NCBI GenBank assembly: GCA_934486755.1
Contig: CAKSQT010000070.1
Span: 1-8,487 of the forward strand
DNA: 8,487 nt
Reading direction: 5' to 3'
Source: an uncultured Eubacteriales bacterium
GTDB taxonomy: Bacteria; Bacillota; Clostridia; Oscillospirales; Acutalibacteraceae
Position numbers and translations under genes: made by a program. The notes under the pieces are model-generated. The model was given only the letters and a program-made list of their open reading frames with translations. It had not been told where the DNA came from and did no database searches. This document shows, piece after piece, positions 1-4,857 of the stretch. Each line of letters begins with the position of its first letter. Within the stretch, counting starts at the first letter, position 1.

Positions 1-246
1 GTAAACCGTCCAAGCGGTAGAGCTGGTAGCCAAAACCTGCATATTACAGTCATATATATCGCCGCGCGGAGCGGATATAAGACTGTCGTAGAGCTGTTGT
101 TCAGACGCGTCGCGCTGATACTTCTCGCCGTTGATTATCATTATTCTGACAAGGCTTCCCGTAGACACCAATGACAGCGAAAGAATAAGAACTATCATAA
201 CCAAGACAGCACGTTTTATCATCATTTTACCAGGTCTTACCGACAT
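1..246 (-). CDS. Class B penicillin-binding protein (FtsI/SpoVD type), N-terminal part
   Basis: Only the first 82 codons are in the window; the gene runs off the left edge. The ATG at 246-244 is preceded by GGGAAGGAG (256-264) at good spacing. The product begins with a short basic cytoplasmic tail (MSVRPGKMMIKR), then one membrane anchor at about residues 13-37, then an extracytoplasmic stretch with the PBP2-family signature APRGDIYD at residues 59-66 followed by LATSSTAWTVY. That motif opens the non-catalytic pedestal domain of class B PBPs; the transpeptidase domain with its catalytic serine would lie outside the window. Its place after ftsL in a dcw cluster fits the septal transpeptidase FtsI/PbpB or the sporulation paralogue SpoVD, and the visible part cannot separate these, so no symbol is given. 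The 120-base gap to ftsL, with a hairpin in it, is larger than the other gaps in this operon. Confidence 0.88.
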   Translation of the reverse strand, partial: MSVRPGKMMIKRAVLVMIVLILSLSLVSTGSLVRIMIINGEKYQRDASEQQLYDSLISAPRGDIYDCNMQVLATSSTAWTVY

Positions 247-294
247 TGCGCAACGCTCCTTCCCAAATTTTATTATAAATCTATAATGCCCAAA

Positions 295-323
295 TACGAG
301 AGTTAAAATTATCAACTCTCGTA
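295..323 (-). other. Perfect hairpin between ftsL and the pbp gene (possible attenuator or weak terminator)
   Basis: TACGAGAGTT (295-304) and AACTCTCGTA (314-323) form a perfect 10-bp stem with a 9-base loop. In the direction of transcription it is followed only by TTTGGG, so it lacks the long U-run of a good intrinsic terminator. It lies about 30 bases upstream of the pbp ribosome binding site. A weak promoter-like pair (TTTAAC, 16 bases, TATAGA) overlaps its downstream arm. It could be a partial terminator, an RNA processing or stability element, or a protein site; the sequence does not decide. Confidence 0.5.
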
Positions 324-366
324 CCCTTATTACTTAATAATTATATTATCCTTTACCTTTTGTTTA

Positions 367-840
367 TTACTCCGCAGAAACAATATTACCGTCAGCGGTT
401 TTTGCAGAATTTTTATCGTTGACCCTTATATAGGTCACCTGATCCTTTTCCAACTTCTTCATACCGAGCTGAGTGGCCTCAAGCTCGATATTGGCATAAG
501 AAATTTTACGCTGCATTTCAACTTCAAGGCTTGTTTTTACGCTGTCAAGCTCGGAAATTGACGACTTTACATCATTTATTTCGGAGTTGACCTCGTTTAT
601 GCTGAGCCTTAAAGCAATATTACCGCACAGCGCCGCCAAAATAAACACGGTGCTCATAACGGCAAACGCCGATGCCGACAGTTTTTTTGTCGCCGCCGCC
701 TGCCTTTTAGCCGCCGCTACACGCTTTTTCGGCATAGCCACTATATTATCGCGCTCTCTTGCCTTTTGTGCCGTATTGCGCGGCGCAAACATTTCAAAAT
801 CATACGCAAGACTGTCGTTATAATACTTCAAATTGTTCAT
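367..840 (-). CDS. ftsL: Cell division protein FtsL-like
   Basis: The product has 157 residues and FtsL topology: a cytoplasmic N-terminus ending in a basic, Ala-rich run (residues 38-53), one membrane helix at about 55-77, and an extracytoplasmic segment at about 79-120 that looks like a coiled coil (INEVNSEINDVKSSISELD, then charged heptads). FtsL partners FtsB/DivIC and FtsQ/DivIB in the complex that activates septal wall synthesis by FtsW and FtsI. FtsL proteins diverge greatly in sequence, so the call rests on topology and on position between rsmH and the pbp gene. The ATG at 840 has AAGGAG (849-854) 8 bases upstream; this site overlaps the rsmH stop codon, so translation of the two is probably coupled. 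The N-terminal tail of about 54 residues is longer than in E. coli FtsL, and about 35 residues after the coiled coil are polar and look disordered. Confidence 0.85.
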   Translation of the reverse strand: MNNLKYYNDSLAYDFEMFAPRNTAQKARERDNIVAMPKKRVAAAKRQAAATKKLSASAFAVMSTVFILAALCGNIALRLSINEVNSEINDVKSSISELDSVKTSLEVEMQRKISYANIELEATQLGMKKLEKDQVTYIRVNDKNSAKTADGNIVSAE

Positions 841-852
841 TTTGGCTTCTCC

Positions 853-1773
853 TTAGTTCTTAATTATTACCCTTAACTTAGCGCTTCTGCTTCTTGGATT
901 ATTTTCAAGCTCGTCCGCAGACGGCTCAATAGGTTTTTTTGTAAGCAGATGACCCTGAGGTTCTCTGCCGCACACGCATACGGGAAAATCGGGCGGGCAT
1001 ATACAGCCCTTGCAGTATTCGCTGAATTTATGCTTAACCATTCTGTCTTCAAGAGAATGAAAAGTTATTATCGCAAGCACGCCGTTAGGTCTCAATAATG
1101 AAAACGCCTTGTCCAAAACATTTTCCAACTCGTCAAGCTCGCCGTTCACCGCTATTCTTATTGCCTGAAAGCAACGGCGGGCAGGATGTGCGTCACGCCT
1201 TGCGGCGGCAGGAACCGCCGCTGAAATTATATCTGCAAGCTGAACCGTTGAGGTTATTCTCGCCTTTTCGCGTTCTCTTACTATCCGCGCCGCTATACGT
1301 CCTGCGAACTTTTCTTCGCCGTATTTTCTGAATATTTCGCAAAGCTGTATTTCACTGAAATTATTGACAATATCCTCGGCGGATATTCCGTCCTTGCTCA
1401 TTCTCATATCAAGCTCGGCGTCCTTATGAAACGAAAAACCGCGCTGCGCGTTATCCAGCTGATAGGACGATACGCCGAGGTCTAACAAAATACCGTCAAC
1501 GCCGCTTATGTTCATATTTTGAAGAACCGTATCCATATCGCTGAAATTGCTTTTTACAACGTCGGCGGGATAACCCTTCAACCTTTCGGAAGCAATTTTT
1601 ACAGCGTCAGGATCCCTGTCAAGCGCTATCAGTCTTCCGCTTGTGAGTTTCTTCGCTATTTCAAGCGAGTGACCAGCACCGCCTGCGGTTCCGTCAACAT
1701 AAATTCCTTCGGGACAGATATTAAGTGCCGAAACAGTTTCATTCAGCAACACCGAAATATGCTTGAATTCCAT
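853..1773 (-). CDS. rsmH: 16S rRNA (cytosine(1402)-N4)-methyltransferase RsmH
   Basis: RsmH (formerly MraW) uses S-adenosylmethionine to methylate N4 of C1402 in the decoding centre of 16S rRNA. The 306 residues match the family from end to end: HISVLLNE at 5-12, the SAM-binding loop DGTAGGAGHS at 27-36, the acidic motif LDRDPDA at 51-57, LLDLGVSS at 96-103, RGFSF at 111-115, LDMRM at 121-125, HPARRCFQAIRIAVNGEL at 196-213, TFHSLEDR at 237-244, and a C-terminal NPRSRSAKLR. Residues 254-268 hold five cysteines (C254, C257, C259, C266, C268) within CPP..PVCVCGR, a pattern I recall as common in Firmicutes homologues. The start codon lies 2 bases after the mraZ stop. The nearest Shine-Dalgarno-like sequence (GGAAGAG) is about 14 bases away, so initiation probably relies on coupling to mraZ translation. 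Confidence 0.97.
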   Translation of the reverse strand: MEFKHISVLLNETVSALNICPEGIYVDGTAGGAGHSLEIAKKLTSGRLIALDRDPDAVKIASERLKGYPADVVKSNFSDMDTVLQNMNISGVDGILLDLGVSSYQLDNAQRGFSFHKDAELDMRMSKDGISAEDIVNNFSEIQLCEIFRKYGEEKFAGRIAARIVREREKARITSTVQLADIISAAVPAAARRDAHPARRCFQAIRIAVNGELDELENVLDKAFSLLRPNGVLAIITFHSLEDRMVKHKFSEYCKGCICPPDFPVCVCGREPQGHLLTKKPIEPSADELENNPRSRSAKLRVIIKN

Positions 1774-1775
1774 TT

Positions 1776-2201
1776 TTAAAAGTTCAACTCTTCCATTATG
1801 GAAGCAACGGATTCAGGCGTGTATTTACTGTTTTCATCAGCCCAGAGAGCTGTATTCCATATTTCAAGATTGGTATCCATACCGATTATGTGAGCCTCGC
1901 CTTCAAGCTGAGCATATTCTCTGAGAGCGGCGGGGATAAGTATACGTCCCTGCGCGTCAAACTCGACATTAAACGCGCCGTCATACAAGAAACGTTTTAC
2001 CGCGCTTGATTTGGTGCTGGGAAGTGTTCCTATCTTCTCAACGAGCTTGTCCCACTCGGCAGAAGAATAAACGCAAAGACAGCGCTTTCCGTAAATTCCG
2101 CGGCAGATTATAAAGCTGTCGCCGAGTTCATCACGGAACTTTGAAGGAATGAAAACCCTGCCCTTCTTATCTATATTGTGTTGATAGCCGCCAAAAAGCA
2201 C
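1776..2201 (-). CDS. mraZ: Transcriptional regulator MraZ (GTG start)
   Basis: MraZ is a DNA-binding protein of the AbrB/SpoVT swapped-hairpin fold that forms ring-like oligomers and controls the dcw operon, usually including its own gene. The chosen start is GTG at 2201-2199, giving 141 residues, close to the family's usual length of about 142. It has GGAGGT 8 bases upstream, and the product starts MLFGGYQHNID as family members do. The two characteristic DxxGRxxIP repeats are present: D11-G14-R15 with P19 and R23, and D82-G85-R86 with P90 and R94. The reading frame stays open upstream for 34 more codons to a TTG at 2303, but that TTG lies in the -35 box of the promoter and the stretch holds the operator, so it is 5' leader rather than coding sequence. 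It is the first gene of the operon, and its stop lies 2 bases before rsmH. Confidence 0.95.
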   Translation of the reverse strand: MLFGGYQHNIDKKGRVFIPSKFRDELGDSFIICRGIYGKRCLCVYSSAEWDKLVEKIGTLPSTKSSAVKRFLYDGAFNVEFDAQGRILIPAALREYAQLEGEAHIIGMDTNLEIWNTALWADENSKYTPESVASIMEELNF

Positions 2202-2208
2202 GATTTTC

Positions 2209-2214
2209 ACCTCC
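2209..2214 (-). promoter_or_regulatory. mraZ ribosome binding site (decides the start)
   Basis: GGAGGT on the minus strand lies 7-8 bases upstream of GTG 2201. A second in-frame GTG at 2210-2208 overlaps the site itself and cannot use it, and no comparable site precedes the upstream TTG at 2303. This supports the 141-residue MraZ. Confidence 0.85.
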
Positions 2215-2221
2215 GATTTAA

Positions 2222-2287
2222 CCACTTTGCTACACTTTAATGGTTTTTTACTCCACTTTGCTCCACATATCTGTATTATAATGCCAC
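2222..2287 (-). promoter_or_regulatory. MraZ-box operator (phased GTGG repeats)
   Basis: On the minus strand GTG(G/T) boxes occur at 2284-2287, 2263-2266, 2253-2256, 2232-2235 (GTGT) and 2222-2225. Successive first bases are 21, 10, 21 and 10 bp apart. The two downstream pairs share the 10-mer AGCAAAGTGG, and the last pair reads AAAGTGT-AGC-AAAGTGG. This matches what is known of MraZ sites: short G-rich boxes repeated every 10 bp in E. coli (TGGG type), and AAAGTG(T/G) with 3-base spacers in mycoplasmas. The most upstream box is inside the promoter spacer, within the palindrome CCACTTAGTGG (plus strand, 2284-2294); the other four lie in the transcribed leader. MraZ bound here would block promoter access and early transcription. 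Binding is inferred. Confidence 0.82.
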
Positions 2288-2303
2288 TTAGTGGAAAAAT
2301 CAA
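2275..2303 (-). promoter_or_regulatory. Sigma-A promoter of the mraZ/dcw operon
   Basis: On the minus strand TTGATT (2298-2303) is separated by 17 bases from a consensus TATAAT (2275-2280). The start of transcription is expected near 2268, giving a leader of about 67 bases before the GTG. The sequence upstream (2308-2340) is rich in A and T runs and could act as an UP element. Confidence 0.85.
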
Positions 2304-2334
2304 GCACTTTTTTTATTTTGGCAAATTTTTTCAT

Positions 2335-2383
2335 AAAAAATAATACGCAACGCCGAATTTGTTAGTTCAGCATTGCGTATTAT
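2335..2383 (-). terminator. Intrinsic terminator of the purine nucleoside phosphorylase gene
   Basis: The arms 2340-2357 and 2366-2383 form an 18-bp stem with an 8-base loop. In the minus-strand transcript its two non-Watson-Crick positions are G-U pairs, and a run of six T follows. In the plus direction the same positions become A-C mismatches. The strand assignment is therefore clear: it lies 17 bases after the deoD stop and insulates the mraZ promoter. Confidence 0.9.
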
Positions 2384-2400
2384 CAATTTTTTTAAAACCT

Positions 2401-3129
2401 TTAATCAACCAAAACAGCGGTTTCGAGGGCTATTTTAATCATATCGGTGAATGAATTTTGTCTTTCCTCCGCCGTTGTTGACTCGCCCGTTATAAGGTGG
2501 TCGGAAACGGTGCAGACCGACACCGCCGCTTTCCCCGCTCTCGCCGCGTTGATATAAAGCGCCGCCGTTTCCATTTCAACAGCCATAACGCCCATTTTTG
2601 ACCACGCTTTTACAAAATCTTCTGAATTTTCTCTGTAAAAGCAGTCGCTTGAAATAACGTTGCCAACGTGAAATTTTACTCCCGATTTTTCGGCGGCATT
2701 AACGGCGCGGCTTAACAGCTTGTAGTCGGCAATCGGCGAAAAATTGCCCGACAGCCCGAAACCGTTTATATAATCAGAATCGGTACAAGCGCCTTCGGCT
2801 ATAACAATATCTCTGACTTTAATATTTTTATTGTACGCTCCTGCGGAGCCTATTCTTATAATATTATCAACGTCGAAAAAGTTAAAAAGCTCATAAGAGT
2901 ATATTCCCATCGACGGCATACCCATTCCGCTTGCCATAACGCTGACGGGTGTTCCCTTATACAGTCCCGTATAACCCTGTACCCCTCTTACGTCGTTCAC
3001 AAGTTTTGCATTGCTTAAAAATTCCGTTGCAACAAGCCGTGACCTGTGCGGATCGCCGGGCATAAGCACCGTCTTTGCAAAATCGCCGAGCGAAGCGTTT
3101 ATGTGCGGCGTAGGATAAGGTTTAGACAT
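2401..3129 (-). CDS. deoD: Purine nucleoside phosphorylase, DeoD type
   Basis: This cytoplasmic enzyme cleaves purine (deoxy)nucleosides with phosphate to free base and (deoxy)ribose 1-phosphate for purine salvage. The 242 residues align along their whole length with hexameric bacterial DeoD from TPHINA at 7-12. The phosphate and ribose contacts are present: H9, G25 and R29 in MPGDPHR, R48 in VRG, R92 and S95 in RIGSAG. So is the EME motif (E185-M186-E187) that holds the ribose, and the base-binding and catalytic pair D210 (VSDH) and R223 (EERQ). An N-terminal extension of about five residues over E. coli DeoD is the only length difference. The ATG has GGAGG (3140-3144) 10 bases upstream. The gene is monocistronic, with its own promoter and terminator, divergent from the small gene at 3264. 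Confidence 0.95.
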   Translation of the reverse strand: MSKPYPTPHINASLGDFAKTVLMPGDPHRSRLVATEFLSNAKLVNDVRGVQGYTGLYKGTPVSVMASGMGMPSMGIYSYELFNFFDVDNIIRIGSAGAYNKNIKVRDIVIAEGACTDSDYINGFGLSGNFSPIADYKLLSRAVNAAEKSGVKFHVGNVISSDCFYRENSEDFVKAWSKMGVMAVEMETAALYINAARAGKAAVSVCTVSDHLITGESTTAEERQNSFTDMIKIALETAVLVD

Positions 3130-3171
3130 AACAAATATACCTCCGAAAATATTAAACTCTTTTATACTTTA

Positions 3172-3200
3172 ATTATAATACAAATACCCCTCGCGGTCAA
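3172..3200 (-). promoter_or_regulatory. Sigma-A promoter of deoD
   Basis: On the minus strand TTGACC (3195-3200), a 17-base spacer and TATAAT (3172-3177) form a near-consensus promoter about 43 bases upstream of the deoD ATG. The -35 hexamer lies within one arm of the palindrome 3193-3216. Confidence 0.87.
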
Positions 3201-3216
3201 AGTTATTTTTGACCGC
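3193..3216. promoter_or_regulatory. Palindrome spanning two divergent -35 boxes (candidate operator)
   Basis: GCGGTCAAA (3193-3201) and TTTGACCGC (3208-3216) form a perfect 9-bp inverted repeat with a 6-base centre. Each arm contains a TTGACC -35 hexamer, one for deoD on the minus strand and one for the small plus-strand gene. The repeat is 24 bp long with half-site centres 15 bp apart, a plausible dimeric regulator site. On the plus strand it is followed by TTTT, but no gene upstream needs a plus-strand terminator, so an operator or shared promoter core is the better reading. No regulator gene is adjacent. Confidence 0.6.
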
Positions 3217-3238
3217 TTTTATAAAATTATCATATAAT
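3209..3238 (+). promoter_or_regulatory. Sigma-A promoter of the 130-residue protein gene
   Basis: TTGACC (3209-3214), an 18-base spacer and TATAAT (3233-3238) lie 25 bases upstream of the ATG at 3264, leaving a leader of about 18 bases with AAGGAG (3251-3256). The -35 boxes of the two divergent promoters are only 8 bases apart, so two polymerases probably cannot occupy both at once. Confidence 0.8.
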
Positions 3239-3263
3239 AGACAAGACGCAAAGGAGTGAAAAT

Positions 3264-3656
3264 ATGAATAAGCAACTTCCAACAATAAGCTCGGAAAACG
3301 ACCTTAAAGCATATCAAAATTATATTGACAGTCAACATACAGGCGGCGAAAACAGCAGTTGTAAAATAAGCAAAGACGTTTCGGTGATAAGTCCCGCAAT
3401 GAGCAGAAAAAACACAGTTCTCAGCAACACCGATTTTATGCCGTCCTTTCTTTCAAAGTATATAGGAAAGCTGGTGCGCGCGGAATTTCTTATCGGAGAC
3501 AGGCTTGAAACAAAAATAGGCTGGATTTTAAAAGTCGGCGCGGATTTTATAGAATTAAAGCTGTGCCACGGCAGCGCAAGCGTGGTCTGCGATCTGCATT
3601 GCCTGAAATTCGTAACCGTTGCGCACGATAACGACCTAAACAGACTGAATGTATAA
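3264..3656 (+). CDS. Small protein of unknown function, weak GerQ/LSm-like resemblance
   Basis: A real gene is supported by its near-consensus promoter, AAGGAG 7 bases before the ATG, a codon pattern like its neighbours, and a terminator straight after the stop. The 130-residue product has no signal peptide or membrane segment. Residues 1-58 are polar and low in predicted structure. Residues 59-120 look like a compact beta-rich domain (FLSKYIGKLVRAEFLIGDRL, then TKIGWILKVGADFIELKL and VVCDLHCLKFVTV). Its pattern of a strand, a short turn, an IG.I..VG.D.I.L strand pair and a final I/FVTV strand recalls the spore coat protein GerQ and other small Sm-like barrels. That is a resemblance from memory, not an assignment. 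The segment 101-113 holds C101, H102, C109, H112 and C113, which might bind a metal. No function is claimed. Confidence 0.75.
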   Translation: MNKQLPTISSENDLKAYQNYIDSQHTGGENSSCKISKDVSVISPAMSRKNTVLSNTDFMPSFLSKYIGKLVRAEFLIGDRLETKIGWILKVGADFIELKLCHGSASVVCDLHCLKFVTVAHDNDLNRLNV

Positions 3657-3699
3657 AAAAATATGTCGGGTTCAAAAGACCCGACATATCTTATTTTTA
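3655..3699. terminator. Bidirectional terminator between the small gene and serA
   Basis: ATATGTCGGGT (3661-3671) and ACCCGACATAT (3679-3689) form a perfect 11-bp stem with a 7-base loop. The minus-strand transcript continues into six T and the plus-strand transcript into TTATTTTTA. It serves both convergent genes: it begins 4 bases after the plus-strand stop and lies 7 bases past the serA stop. Confidence 0.92.
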
Positions 3700-4857
3700 T
3701 ACTATTCTTACTCTGATAACGCCGTCTATCGCTTCAATCTTTTCAGCAACCGAGGTTGTATCCCCCGCGCCGATGTCAAGCATAGTGTAAGCGTAGTCGC
3801 CGCGCGACTTGTTGAGCAGATTTTCGATATTGATACCGTCGTTTGCAAATATTCCCGTTATTGCGGTAAGCATATTCGGTATATTCTTGTGAATTACGCA
3901 AATGCGTTTCTCACCGCTGCGCGGCATTGAAATTTCAGGCAGATTTACGGAATTTTCAATGTTTCCGTTCTCTATATAATCAATAAGCTCGCGTGCCGCC
4001 ATAGTAGCGCAGTTGTCCTCCGATTCGGGAGTAGACGCACCCAGATGCGGAATGGCTATAACGCCGTCAACATCAAGAACATCGTCCGACGGGAAATCGG
4101 TAACATAAGCCGCAACCTTGCCCGATTCAAGCGCCGCCTTTAAGTCGGTGCTGTTTACAAGACCGCCTCTCGCAAAGTTGAGTATGCGCACGCCCGTCTT
4201 CATCTTGGCGATTGCCTCGGCGTTTACAAGATTCTTTGTATCGGGGGTAAGCGGTACGTGAATTGTAATATAATCGCATTTTTCAAATATTTCGTTTATA
4301 TCAAAAATGTGTATTGCGTTATGAGTAAGGTTCCAAGCCGATTTTACCGAAAGATACGGGTCATAGCCGTAAACCTTCATACCGAGTGCATTGGCGGCAT
4401 TGGCAACCATAACGCCGATAGCGCCGAGACCGATAACGCCGATAGTCTTGCCTTTGATTTCGGGTCCTGCAAAGGCGCTCTTGCCTTTTTCAACCATCTT
4501 GCCGACTTCGTCCCCGTTGCCTTTAAGGGTCTTTGCCCATTCAATACCCGAAATAACACGGCGCGATGAAATGAGAAGTCCCGCGATTACCAGCTCTTTA
4601 ACCGCATTGGCGTTTGCGCCGGGGGTGTTGAAAACAACTATACCCTGCTCCGAGCAACGGTCAATCGGAATGTTGTTGGTGCCTGCTCCCGCTCTTGCTA
4701 TTGCTTTAAGGCTTTCGGGAAACTCGACATCGTGCAATGCGGCAGAACGGACTATCGCACCGTCAGCATTTTCTACCTCGTCTCCGATAGTATATTTATC
4801 GTCAAATACCTGTAATCCTATTTTAGAAATCTTGTTATAGGTTTTAATCTTATACAT
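3697..4857 (-). CDS. serA: D-3-phosphoglycerate dehydrogenase with C-terminal ACT domain
   Basis: SerA catalyses NAD-dependent oxidation of 3-phosphoglycerate to 3-phosphohydroxypyruvate, the first step of serine synthesis. The 386 residues are the short form of the family. Residues 1-90 and 280-310 make the substrate domain (RAGAGTNNI at 55-63). The Rossmann domain has VIGLGAIG at 141-148 and the acidic D166 that favours NAD over NADP. The catalytic arginine is R230 (FARGGLVN) and the catalytic histidine H271 (PHLGAST). An ACT domain covers about 318-386 (VIHKNIPNML at 321-330), suggesting serine feedback. Between R230 and H271 the chain is about 11 residues shorter than in E. coli SerA, and the expected Glu seems to be replaced by D258 or D259 (FPSDD); I recall this in other short SerA proteins. 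The ATG overlaps the serC stop by one base (TAATG), with AGAGGA inside serC as its ribosome binding site. Confidence 0.95.
   Translation of the reverse strand: MYKIKTYNKISKIGLQVFDDKYTIGDEVENADGAIVRSAALHDVEFPESLKAIARAGAGTNNIPIDRCSEQGIVVFNTPGANANAVKELVIAGLLISSRRVISGIEWAKTLKGNGDEVGKMVEKGKSAFAGPEIKGKTIGVIGLGAIGVMVANAANALGMKVYGYDPYLSVKSAWNLTHNAIHIFDINEIFEKCDYITIHVPLTPDTKNLVNAEAIAKMKTGVRILNFARGGLVNSTDLKAALESGKVAAYVTDFPSDDVLDVDGVIAIPHLGASTPESEDNCATMAARELIDYIENGNIENSVNLPEISMPRSGEKRICVIHKNIPNMLTAITGIFANDGINIENLLNKSRGDYAYTMLDIGAGDTTSVAEKIEAIDGVIRVRIV

Noticed and set aside
1519..1779. Plus-strand open frame opposite rsmH (also 1098-1331)
   Set aside because: Shadows of rsmH, whose conserved motifs span the region; no ribosome binding site.
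3193..3220. The deoD upstream palindrome as a plus-strand terminator
   Set aside because: A 9-bp stem followed by TTTT could end transcription, but no plus-strand gene lies upstream; the match of both arms to -35 boxes explains it better.
3046..3237. Plus-strand open frame of 63 codons over the deoD start
   Set aside because: It covers the deoD N-terminus and both divergent promoters and has no ribosome binding site.
3649..3930. Plus-strand open frame of 93 codons after the 130-residue gene
   Set aside because: It begins in the end of the small gene, crosses the bidirectional terminator and runs antisense to the serA ACT domain; no initiation signal beyond chance.
4258..4569. Plus-strand open frame of 103 codons, and a minus-strand frame of 60 codons at 4377-4559
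   Set aside because: Both overlap the conserved serA coding sequence in other frames, without initiation signals or recognisable products.
4391..4840. Plus-strand open frame of 149 codons opposite serA
   Set aside because: It lies wholly inside serA, has no Shine-Dalgarno sequence or promoter, and its Pro/Ala/Ser-rich composition is the mirror of serA codon use.
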